Source: Ryuthela nishihirai (Eukaryota > Arthropoda > Arachnida > Araneae > Heptathelidae). From it: DNA of 64,000 bases. The DNA is taken from contig JAWZYU010000018.1 of the NCBI GenBank assembly GCA_038380435.1, forward strand, positions 55,143,751 through 55,207,750. The letters are read 5' to 3'. The notes under the pieces were generated by a model. That model saw only the letters and a list, made by a program, of their open reading frames with translations. It was not told the origin of the DNA and ran no database searches. The position numbers were made by a program, and so were the translations under genes. Positions within the stretch are counted from its first letter, which is position 1. Each line of letters starts with the position of its first letter. Of this stretch, positions 9,728 through 20,515 are shown piece by piece.

Positions 9728-12400
9728 AACTAGTATACTATCAGAAATTGACCAAGACTGTTGAGAAAATTTTATTTTTGTAACGCTCAATGAAATAAAA
9801 CCATATAAATATTCCAACTCTGTGTGAAGTTAAATACCAAATTTTATACCTATTGATATCTCACGTAAGTTATAAGATGTTAATGCGTAAAATATAATAA
9901 TAGCGAAACTTTTGATACTGAAACCTCTTTTCAAGCACCTCTTTTGGTTCATGATTCAGGGAAAATGGATTTTATTAGCGTTCCATGCCACTCAGTCGTT
10001 TCTTGTCGTCGCATTCGTTTTTGAACTGTATAGTATGGTTCTATGATTTTTGAATTTCGTGTTTGATTTTAATTTTGTAGTGGGGATTATGTAACGAATC
10101 TACGTAATACAAAACAAACTGATTCACACAACTGTTAAAAAGTTATTTCAAAATAAACTCGATAACAAACAAGGGCAGAGTAAAACATGTTTTTCTAAGG
10201 TTAACTATGTATGTCTAAGACTCAGTATTACGATTTTTCTACGACTAAAATTGTTTACTTCTTATCTCTGCACTTGAAATATTTAGTTCATTTAAGCACA
10301 GAATAGACAAAGAAAAATTCTTTTATGAGGGAGAAGCATCTTTCAAAGATATCAAGATTTACGTCGTTCAAATAATGTACAACCTGCAACTACATCTGAC
10401 CAAAGTATGATTACCTTGTACGGTGACTAAATTCATTTGACAGAAAAATCCGATTATTTAAAAAAGAACAGATGTATATTTTTGAAGTTAAGGATAGGAG
10501 TATTTGGCTGAAAAGAATCCGTCTTATGCCAGAAAGGAATTTTATAACATTACGCTGCAATAGCGGTAGTCTCTGACTAAACCAGAGATAGTCATAGAAA
10601 CAAGTTGCGAAATTCGTTCAAACTTCGCTATTTGTAGTTTTTCGAAAATCGTAAAACTTTTTTCCCTTGCGTCTCTACAAACTTACAAAATACTGACTTC
10701 AGGATAATTCAGGAAAAATAAGCATTATGACTTTTATATCAAGAGCAGAAACACTTAAAAAAATAACAAAATCCTAAGATCATCCTAATCCCTTTACTTG
10801 TAGTTTATTGTCTATCAAGTTAGCATAGGGATAACAAAGATTCGGAAAAAAAAAAAAGAAAAAGAATCGTATTAAAATTGAATAAACACTGATTTGATAT
10901 CAAAACCTTCAATGCACCAGGGAAATTATTCACCTACTGTAACTTTGAAGCACGGCAAAACTACTGAGCGAAATATTATTTGGTAAGCTAAACATGACTT
11001 TAGCTGTATACTAGAATCCTTCCTTAGCGTTTGCGTTTTTTATGTGACTGCACAACCCCCAAGGATATTGAAATTGTAATAACACCAGGCCCTGATCTAG
11101 AAAAATATCGAGGGAATGTCGTGACCTTCTAATTAGCTTTATTATCTTATTTATTGTTCTTGTATATATCTCTGCGATATGTGTATTTTCATGAGTGTTT
11201 TATTAAATGGGAATGTTTCACATTAGTTTTCATTCGTGGCATAGCTGTGAAGTTTCAAAAAGAAGACACTCAAAAAAGCGAACACAGCAAATGGTTGAAT
11301 TACACCTTCATCGCTCTACTCCCTTCGCAGAGAGAAGAGCGCGAGATGTTTCAATATCCGAGGCGGAGACAGGGTGACCCAGGAACGGAGGAATCACCTT
11401 AGTTTAGCGTGTCAAAGTGACGTAGCTCTTTTCTCAAAACAAACCTTAAAGGAGTAGGGTTTGGTTTTGCGTGAACCAGGTTACTTCTTTCATCTAAAGC
11501 ACAGCCATTAATAGTCATTTCAGACAGAGAAGAAGGTCATATTTGACGCATATCGAAGAACGGATGTGACAACTAGCAGATCTGTGGATTCACCTAAAAT
11601 TATTGATGAAGATTAATTAATTGGAATAATTAAATAAAGGAGAAATGAAAACGAAGTTCAGTGGACCACGGATTGAGAAATGTCATCATAGTGGGCAAGA
11701 AACTCAATTGAGCTGGGGAAAAAGAAAAACTGCGGGTGGGGGCAAGAGACGGAATTTCCATTATAAAAAATGTCACCCCCCATTTTAAATATCTTTAAAC
11801 ATTTCATAAAAAATCCTAATCCTCTTACTGTTGTCGGAATTTTCAAGGGTAGGGTTAATGTTCATGAACGGGGGGCTAAAAGCAAAACTTTTTTCCAAGT
11901 TTGGATCGTTTTTGACTAGAATTACTATTGTCACTTATCAATGTTTTAACATTTGCAAATTCGTCATTATTTCTGCTCCTGAAGGATGCTGCGTTATTTC
12001 AAATAGCTGAAATTCTTATGATGCACTGAAGATCATTGGAGAGGTACAGGAAAGAAACGTGTTTCAACATGCTCGCAGACAAGCTACTCTTTTGGAGCTC
12101 GCATTCGCCAGCGAGTTCTCTCGCCTAACAAAAATAAGTATCTATCTATCTCTCGTTTTAACGAATGCTCACAAGAAAAGTGCTCGTTTAAAGAAGGATG
12201 AGTGTATATGGTTATTACTCTTATTTATTACTAGCAGAGACTGACTTTCTAATTTCGATCGGTTAGGAGAATATCATGATTTTGTCGTTCGATAGTAAAT
12301 GGAATACAGCAATGCCTTGATTATGAAAATGCTTTCCTGAAGGATGCTGCGTTATTTGAAATTGCGTTGTAGAAATAATTTATAAAATGTAAAGTATACG
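9728..12400. other. Unassigned AT-rich sequence, 2.7 kb
   Basis: No coding region, RNA or element recognised. The fragment 'caggccctgatctagaaaaa' at about 11085 resembles the left end of the hAT-type MITE at 40992. A 22-base run 'cctgaaggatgctgcgttat' plus 'tt' occurs at about 11979 and again at about 12335. Confidence 0.45.
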
Positions 12401-12774
12401 GGTTGGGTTATTTTACCTGTGAACGTCTTTTTTCACAAAGCGAACTAAATGGCCAGGCCTCAAGGGCTCCATGGGATCATGGAAAGTTAGGAGACCTACT
12501 GAATATCTGTTAGCAGAAAGATGGAATCCTCCAGTCAAAGCCATCCAGCGTATTCTTCAATATGCGCAGGGTGTGGCTTTCTTGCGTATGCGGCCACGGC
12601 TTTATGTTCCATCCGAATGACGGCGGCCATTTCAAGGCAATTGGTGTGTGCCATTCTGACAGAGGACAGACTGGGGTTTTAGAGGATATAAATCTCAAAG
12701 CTGTCACGGGATTCGAACCTGGGAATTGCAGATTACGAGTCTGGAGCGCTACCGACTGAGCTAGCTGGAATCCC
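12401..12774 (-). mobile_element. SINE-A full-length copy (minus strand)
   Basis: Best-preserved head of the family. Read from 12774 on the minus strand it has an A box 'tagctcagtcggtagcgc', a loop 'ctcgtaa' with a CGT anticodon position and a B box 'ggttcgaatcc'. The 3' acceptor half is replaced by the SINE body, so it is not a tRNA gene. The body runs down to 12401 and ends in the complement of 'ggttgggtta'. The head looks tRNA-Thr-like, which is an inference from the loop. Confidence 0.85.
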
Positions 12775-13650
12775 TTCCGCTGCCTATTCTTAATGTATAT
12801 AAATTACTAGCAGCTGCCTGAGTTGTACATGTTTATCAAAATACATGTGAACATTTTTTTTCAAGCGAAATTCTTTACAGTGTCACTTTATGTTGAAGCC
12901 TGCAAATATGCCCATTTGTTTAGATAACCGCAGCTGTGATAAAAGTTCTCTGGAAAAATCTTTCTTTAGGATAACTAAAGATTTTCCCAATAATGTTTTG
13001 TGTGCTATATCCAAATGTATAATGTAAACAAAAATAAGAAAAAATTCGAAGCAAATGGTTGCATTTCTGCTTTTTATACTCAAGTAGCATTTCTTCTTCC
13101 CAGCCACCCACCATTGAAATCTATATATTTATATCCTCTCTAGCCATTTGGGTATTTTGTACCTTGCGGGTTAACGCTCAAAACCTAAACTTTCTTTTTT
13201 TCCATTCATCATCTCTTTGGAATATTTTCAGCTAGTTCATAGAAATGTTCGACAGACAGAAATGAAGAAAAAAAAGAAGTATTCCGTGCACTGATAAAAG
13301 AACTTGCAAGAAGCTTTCGGAATTCAGGTAGTTCCTTGTATTTTGCAAAACCTTAGAGAAGATGAAAAGTCTAAGCTACTGGGGATAATCTGTATATAGC
13401 AATATATATGTATATGTCTCGTAATCTATCGGAATCAAAATATTTAATTTAAAAAAAATGGACTCAGCTAGAAATATCGTCAACGGCAGTAGCATATATT
13501 TGTTAAAATGAAACAGTTGTAATTCACATGTTAAACAAAATCAGATACAATTTTTACAGATTCATAACATTTTTTGGGGGTTCGTTTTAACAAACTTCCA
13601 GTATTTTCATTCATTTTGGTTGAATTGTGAAATATATGTTGCATATATAT
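12775..13650. other. Unassigned AT-rich sequence
   Basis: No feature recognised except 'ggggttcgttttaaca' at about 13576, which recurs at about 14645. Confidence 0.45.
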
Positions 13651-14312
13651 TGTTATGAACGAGCAACAATGAAATCATGATGTGATGTATCCTTTTGATA
13701 CTCGTCTTGTGCTTCAGCGCGAAAATTACCTCACTAGTTGATTGGAACACACAAAAATTCAATATTTAACGATGTCTAAGAGAGAAAATTGAAAAGTTGT
13801 CGGTTGTGGCTGACAGTGTATATTCATATTTCTTTTAGTGAGTTAGTATTAAGTTAATCTTAGTAAAGTTGTTCAAGTGACTTGGCGATCAAACGGAAAA
13901 GGAAATATGCTAGTCGAGAAAGCGGCTAACTGATTTCAATTTGTTCATAAGAATCTGAGGCGTGGTGATCTTAATACGTAAAAAGAATTGTTAAGGTTAA
14001 TCTTGGTAAATTACAAATTTAGTCATAAATATAATTGTGTCACTTATTGAATGTTGTAAACGTTTTTCTTTGTGTTTTGAATAGAGGACTGTAAGAATTG
14101 TAATACGACTACTTGAAGTATTGGTGAATAATGTGAAATATTCTGTTCATGGTTCAGTTTTATTCTGATGAAGATAAGAATTTGTGTTAGCTATATTTAT
14201 TTTATATAATGTAGTTTTCACACTTTTGTAATAAATTTGCTCATTTATAAATTTTTGCTGCTAAACATTCTTTGAACTCACGCTGAAGATTTGGTATTAA
14301 AATTTCATAACA
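13651..14312 (+). mobile_element. Solo LTR of an LTR retrotransposon
   Basis: The segment begins 'tgttatgaac' and ends 'tttcataaca', giving a 9-base terminal inverted repeat with canonical TG...CA ends. It is flanked by ATATAT on both sides (13645-13650 and 14313-14318), a plausible target duplication, although this is a low-complexity word. An AATAAA near 14232 could be its polyadenylation signal. Two related copies support the boundaries: 14655-14890 (plus) and 18752-19505 (minus). No internal gag-pol was found in the window, so this is a recombined solo LTR. Clade not determinable. Confidence 0.75.
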
Positions 14313-14644
14313 ATATATTAATTTACATAACTTGTCATAAAGATCAGGAAATAATAAACTACACGATTACTTGCACAGACTTAACATCCTAATTAATCTG
14401 CGTCCATGCAACATTTAAAAAAAAGAAATAACAATTTTTGCTCAGATTCATTTATAAAGAAATGTAGAACAGCTGATAAGTTGTAAGTTGAATATATTAG
14501 AAATTTGCAGCTTTATCCTGTAATTCAAAATGGAGTAACTCATTCAAGAATAAAGGTTATTTAGCTTTTTTATCTCCGCGATAAGAAAGTAACAGGTAAA
14601 AGTCGTTAATCTAAATAAAATTCCACGTATCAATTAGTTCAATG
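14313..14644. other. Unassigned AT-rich sequence between LTR pieces
   Basis: No feature recognised. Confidence 0.5.
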
Positions 14645-14890
14645 GGGTTCGTTTTAACATTGTATCATTTTGATGCTCGTCTTGTACTTCAGCGGGAGAA
14701 TTACGTCACTAGCTGATTGGAACAGACAAAACTTCAATATTTAACGATGTCTAAAAGAGAGAATTGAAAAGTTGTTGGTTGTGGCTGACAGTGTATATTC
14801 ATATTTCTGTTAGTCAATTAGTATTAAGTTTAATCTTAGGAAAGTTGTTCAAGAGAATTGACGATCAAACCGAAGAGACAATATCGCATT
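14645..14890 (+). mobile_element. LTR fragment, second copy
   Basis: 'ctcgtctt' through 'gacgatcaaaccgaagaga' follows 13688-13910 closely ('ttcaatatttaacgatgtct', 'gtggctgacagtgtatattc'). It is preceded by 'ggggttcgttttaaca', which also lies ahead of the solo LTR but outside it, so the fragment may come from a local duplication and not a separate insertion. Confidence 0.75.
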
Positions 14891-15056
14891 TTTTCGCAGT
14901 GTATATATATATATGTAAATGAGATTTTATTTTTAATTTCAGTTTAAAATTTTAGCCTTAACTCTTTTATTTTAATGTTAGAAATATGTAATCGTTTCGC
15001 TTTTCTATATTTAATATTCCCTGATATTTTGTTGTAGTAGCTGAAAGGTTTATAAG

Positions 15057-16245
15057 ATGGGAAAACGTAAGAGTAAAATTAAAAGAAAAGCGAGAGCTAA
15101 GATTATCTGGAATCCCAACAAAATCAATAATAGCTCACATAAGTCTTTAATGAAGAATAATAGTGAAGAAAATTATAGGGTTTATTTTTCCCTAAATCGC
15201 ATTTAAGTGAAGAAATATCTCCCTCCTCAGAATATTAGATTTTGTACAATGTGCTAGAAGGGTCGCAGAACTCCAACAAGAAGAATTCTTTAATCACTTC
15301 TCAGAAATATCATTTTTGCAAAATCAAATCAATTAAATTGATATTCTAACAATTCGAATAAAAAGAAAAATAAGGCTTATTATGACTATATTAATAAAAC
15401 TTCAGAAGACTCCTGATTTAAATAATGTTAATGAGACTCTTCCCAATGGATATGTTAATTCTACTTTGGGCTTGATTGCAATTTAACTTCAAATAAACCT
15501 GACATTTAAACAGATTTAGATTCTGATTAAGATATTTTGCTTATTGAGAAGGAGACAATTAATTCTTCTAAAGTTCCATCAATTGTATTATATAATGACA
15601 TAATCAAACTAAGTCATTAAGAACTAGAAACATTACAGATTATCTTGATGAAGTTTGATGCTTGAGGAAGTTTTGAAGTTAATGGTAAATATACCCAGAA
15701 TGCTCATTTCCTGCTGAGACCGCATACTCTTGAAGAATTGAAAAAAATATATAAAGGAAATTTTAAGTATAAAGTTTAATTTACGGAATTGTTGATTCTG
15801 ATTACAAACTTGGTATTATCACAGGTGTAGATGGCAATATGGATGAAAAGCATTTGATGTATTATCTCAGTAAATACAATGTGTCTAAAATAAGATATAT
15901 GTGTCGATATACACTTAATACTAATATAAAATCAGTTGTCAAAACAGTTACAGATAAAGGTGGGTGTTAAACTTTAATTATATCGAAATACCTAATAAGA
16001 TTAAAATTGGCTGTATTATTCAAAAGGTGAAGGAGTATAACACATCGCTGGTATTATGTCTGAAATGTAACAAATTTGGTCACTCCGATATTACATGCAG
16101 AGGTAAAATTACCTGTAAAAAAGGTGCTGGAATGCATTCTTGCAAAGAATGTAAGAAAAAGAATATAATTGCCCTAATTGTGATAGCAATCATCCGAGTA
16201 TTTATGCAGCTTGTCCTCGCAAATAATAACTGTAAAACTCTAATA
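15057..16245 (+). pseudogene. LINE ORF1 (zinc-knuckle protein), decayed
   Basis: An ATG at 15057 opens a lysine- and arginine-rich start ('MGKRKSKIKRKARAK') that soon meets stops. About 15790-15960 reads 'GIITGVDGNMDEKHLMYYLSKY', the region ahead of the zinc knuckles in Jockey/I/R1 ORF1 proteins. About 15964-16225 reads the knuckles: 'CLKCNKFGHSDITC' then 'CKKGAGMHSCKEC', and in a shifted frame 'CPNCDSNHPS'. Such proteins bind LINE RNA and form the ribonucleoprotein. The pattern C-x2-C-x4-H-x4-C is intact in the first knuckle. Stops and frameshifts show it is inactive. Confidence 0.75.
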
Positions 16246-16539
16246 ATTAAAATTAACTGTGTGATTTGCCCATTTAATATACAGATAATGATTTCAATCA
16301 AGTATTTTTTGGCTACAAGGAAATCACGAGTTGTGTTGACGGCATAAAACATTATTGTAATAAATAGCATATTGGAATGTCCTATGAAAACCTGTCATTA
16401 TCCCTATTACTGGTAATAAAAGAACTATTCCTAAAATCAGTATTAAATTAGATGGTATAAAGGAAAACAATATAACTATCTCGGTTCGAACAGTAATCAA
16501 AATTGAAGTTGGAACAAACATATCAAAGAGGCACATATC

Positions 16540-17640
16540 AAATTGACAATAAAATACTTAATATTATGAAATGCTTGGGCACTACTAATTGGGGTTGTCA
16601 TCTTAGACACTTGCAATTATTATATAAAGGTCTCATTAAATAAAGTTAGAATACTGTTCAGAAAAACAATTGACGTTGCAGTTGCAGTTCAGCAATGATT
16701 GAAGCTATTCAAAATATTTTTATTGGTTTTGTTTGGGTCTTAGCAGACCTATACCAAATATATGAGTAAATGCGGAAACAGGGATATTGACTTTTAAGCA
16801 AATAAAGGAAGATCGTTAAATAAAAAACAATGAAAGATAAGAACTAAATATGTCGAACATCCTCTAGGAAATAAATAAAACCATGAAGAAGTTTTTTCGC
16901 CTATTATTTATAATCTCAAAAAACATCCTTTATTTCAATATGTAGCTGATGCTCATTTTAGAGCAACTGTTAAGCTATATTTTCATCAAGGACAGCCAAA
17001 TGGACAGTCAAGATACCTACCGTCAACTGTAATATCCCTGGAATAATTTAAAAGAACCTTTATGATGAAAAAATTGTCAAAATGTTGGTTCAACATTTCA
17101 CAAACCACAAATTCTCAATGCCACAAATGACGGATCATTTAATCGTTCAGCTAATGAATCATCAGGAGCTTCTTCTCTACGAATGATATTTATTTTAGAA
17201 GCTTCAAATTTATTAATTTATTAATTTTACTAATACCATAACTGCAGAACTTTATTAGTGCTCTTCTTTGGTCTTTAAAATTTGAAGATAAAAGCATTGA
17301 CAATCTTTCTGATTGGATTCTGCAATGTTTTCAATTAAACAAAATGTGAAGATTCGCAGAATGCATTACTTATTCAAGATATCTGGGAAACCTACTCGAA
17401 ATATCTAAAGAAAGGAAACAATATCATCATGCAATGAGTTCTTAGTCATATTGCCTTGGAGTCCAATGAATTTGTTTATATCGAGGCTAAGGAAGCACTC
17501 AAAGGAACACATTAAGGAATCACTGCAACGTTTCAAAACATTAAAATGAAAAATAAAGTCTACCAGAAAGAAAAGTTACAAAGATATTTGATTTCCACAC
17601 TTCCTTAAAATTCAACCACACATTTTTTGGTAAACCGTAA
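16540..17640 (+). pseudogene. LINE ORF2 remnant: RT thumb and RNase H
   Basis: At about 16560-16660, 'LNIMKCLGTTNWGC' and 'LYKGLIK' match the region after the RT palm ('LNILKxLaxTxWGaD..LLxLYrxLI'), followed by 'AIQNI' and 'SRPIPNI'. About 17235-17330 reads 'ITAELYALLWSLKFEDKSID', the N-terminal RNase H block, and about 17425-17510 'VLSHIALESNEFVYIEAKEAL', matching the SHiGLeGNExAD-IEAKeAL end. No endonuclease or palm is present between ORF1 (ending about 16245) and this thumb, so about 2 kb or more of ORF2 has been deleted. Several stops are present. The RNase H is of the same general type as at 2-640. Confidence 0.75.
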
Positions 17641-18751
17641 AGTTCCAAATTTCAATCATTTTTCACCTTTTTAAAAAGGTCATTATTAAAATAAACATAA
17701 TACGAACTGACGATTGTAATTTAAAAGGAGAAACGTTTTAATATAGAAAGTTGATAACAATTTGTGTGATCCCTTCAATTTAAAGAAAAAATAAGTGTTA
17801 AACCAAATTTTATTGAACTGTCCGAAATCTGAGAAAAAAAGACGGGAATTTTTCTGATTATTTAATAAATCTTCGAATATAGAAATTCCATATGAACACG
17901 ATTTTGGAAAATGAAAAGAAAAGGACTGAAAAGAAATGCTACAGTTTTCTGTTAAAAGTTTTAAAGGAATGTGATGCAAATGATAGAAATTCGTGATTGT
18001 TAATTTTCATTTCTAAATTTCCTTGATGAGATAGAGGGGTTTAGTTTCAATTCCCGATTTTTTCAAGTGGAGGATTTCCATTGTAATTGCATTTTAATTT
18101 ACATTCACGTTGTTTTCATTTATAGCAAAATAGATTTGTACTCTTGATTTTACAAAGTTACAAAAGTTAAAATTTACTAAAGGTAAATAATAATGCCTAA
18201 ATTATACTGCCGAAGTTAAGGTTACTAAAAGTAACTGATAAGCCGCATTGCTGAAAGCTATATCTCTTTTTTGCTTGCGTGTTCTAAGACAGTTGCTCAT
18301 CTCAAATGAATAATTTGAATATGTCTCATATGTTATGCTTTTGTTAGCATGTAATATCTTTTAAACAAGCCGCAATTTATTAATTAATTAATTTATTTAT
18401 ATGGGAAAATGTGTTCATCTATACTTTTACTGATTTCGGGAAATACAGGGACAAAATCGTTCCGAGTGTTATTTTCCTCAAATGGATAGTTAGTATAATT
18501 AATGGCCATCTGTTTCCAGTCTCTGTGTTTGATGACCTCTTACGTCTGATGGCTAACAATGATAATGGTGTTGGTAATAGATAATAGGCACTGAACATCG
18601 CAAAACATTTTCATTGTTGTTGCTTTTCATTTTACAGTGTTATGATAAATTGTCAACAATCAAGGATTACATCAGTTTTTATTTTTTTAACCAAATGGTG
18701 GTCAGTTTCCAATGTCCAGTTCAAACTCATCCTACAGTGGCAATTGTATTC
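17641..18751. other. Unassigned AT-rich sequence
   Basis: No feature recognised. Confidence 0.5.
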
Positions 18752-19505
18752 TGTTATGAATTCTTAATAGAAAAATAAGCGTAAGTTCAAAAGAATGCTT
18801 AGCAACAAAAGTTATAAATGAACTAATTTATTACAAAGGTATAATATCACATATACTGTATAAAACAAATTAAATTAACAAAAAATCATTGTTTTCATCA
18901 GTATGAAGCTAAACTATAAAAAAAGTGTTTTACATTACTTTATTATTATTCAAATATTTATACTAAGATTATTACAATATCTACTTAAGGCACAAATGGA
19001 ATATTAATTAAACATTTGAAAAGCAACGAGAGTTTCTTTGTTGAAATAACTAAAGGTACCAAGATTAACCTTACCAATTCTTTTTGTACAATGTTGTAAC
19101 TAAACTCTATTTGCCTTTCCTGTTGGCTTCTTTCCACCAATGGAAATAAGCTTCATCTTATACATTAAGATCACCTCGCATCAGACGATGCACTCTTCCT
19201 ATGAAGAAATTAAAGCCAGACAGCCGCTTGCCCGACTAATACATATTAACATATTTATTTATTTAGTACTCTTCGGTTTGATTGCCAAGTCTCTTGAATA
19301 ATCTTCACTTAGATTAACCTAATACTAACTCACTAAAAGAACACAAATGTACACTTTCAGGTAATACCGAAACCGTTTTTTAATAATTCTCTTTCTTTAA
19401 CACCGTTAATATTTCGAGTTTGTCTGTTGCAATTAGCTAATGACGTAATCATCACACTGAGGTACAACGCGAGCGTCTAATGACACATCACATCATGGTT
19501 TTATT
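18752..19505 (-). mobile_element. LTR copy, minus strand
   Basis: Starts 'tgttatgaattct' (the complement of the LTR 3' end), then 'agttcaaaagaatgcttagc' and 'taatttattac', complementary to the 3' end of the solo LTR. Around 19060-19080 and 19270-19500 it again follows the reverse complement of 13990-13700 ('aaggttaatcttggta', 'gagttagtatta', 'ctgattgga'-like). The outer 5' end beyond 'catcacatcatg' is diverged, so the right boundary is approximate. Confidence 0.7.
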
Positions 19506-19654
19506 TTTGCACTTTCAACTGACGTAGCAATGCTGTATTAACTAGAAGAATGCACATCGCCTCTGGAGAATATGGGAATCTCGTTTTCAAATGAAGTTTT
19601 TCGTTTATTCACTTTTGCACTCTATTTGTTTATTACATTATCACCAAAATTTTC

Positions 19655-20515
19655 AATTCGAACAAATGGATGATTGGGAAAATACAAATAGTAGTATTTT
19701 ATTACTACTTCTAGATATAAAAATAGTTCGTCTTTTATTATTTAAATATAAAAATTAGCTTTTATCACACTCCTCTGAAGAAAGAAGGCAGATTGTTGCT
19801 ATCGGTAGAATATCTGTTGACAATCTACCAAAGTAATTTCATATTTCTACCATAAATGAATCACTTACAATATGCGTTAAAAGTTTCACTTTTTCTACGT
19901 TTAGTGCCTTCTAACAATGCAAATTAAAATCATCTAAGGATTTTAAAAATTCGAGTTATAATATTCCATTATAGTGCCAATCCAACTAAAAATAATTTAC
20001 AATTATTTCTTAAAACAAACAGCTTCATTTTCCCCACTCCTCATTCAGGTTAGAGGTCACCTCATTGTTGCTAATTAAAACTTCACAACCTTCACATTCC
20101 CTACTAAAATTTTAAATTTCTAGCATAAATTCATCATTTGAAATAGCCATTGAACTTTTTGGAATTTTCGATTTTTTTTTCCAATGTAAGAGAGTGCAGT
20201 TATAGCTTTTTGTATATTCGGAGAGTCCAAATCGTAATAATTCATCAATACCTATCCAGCTGCAAAATAATCTTTAATTTATCTGCAAAAACAAACAGTT
20301 ATTTCTTAAAATACAAAAGTTTTGTGCCCCTCCCCTTCAACTTATTGTTACCAAATAAAAACTTCATGACCTTCGTATGCACAAAAAAATTTCTAATTTG
20401 TAGAATAAATAAATCATTTGCAATATCTTTTATAAAATATTGTAATTTTGATCTACCGTGAGAATCCCACCGTTAGAAGGTACAATTCTAGATGTTGGGA
20501 AATTCGGAAAGCGCG
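19655..20515. repeat. hAT-like non-autonomous repeat with internal tandem units
   Basis: 'ggatgattgggaaaatacaa' at about 19667 and 'tttaaatttctagca' with the following run at about 20110 match the repeat at 34493-34815. Within it a unit of about 285 bases recurs: 'aattcatcaatacctatcca' (about 20238) against 'agttcatcgatacctattca' (about 20524), and 'aaacaaacag', 'aaaacttcaca/atgacctt' and 'aaatttctag' blocks repeat. The short open frame at 20150-20461 is inside this repeat and is not called. Confidence 0.5.

Noticed and set aside
12708..12774. Functional tRNA-Thr gene on the minus strand
   Set aside because: The A and B boxes and anticodon loop are good, but the 3' acceptor half is replaced by SINE-A body sequence shared with many copies.
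15964..16370. Stand-alone cysteine-rich protein gene
   Set aside because: The cysteine pattern and upstream context fit the zinc knuckles of a LINE ORF1, and the frame breaks after the second knuckle.
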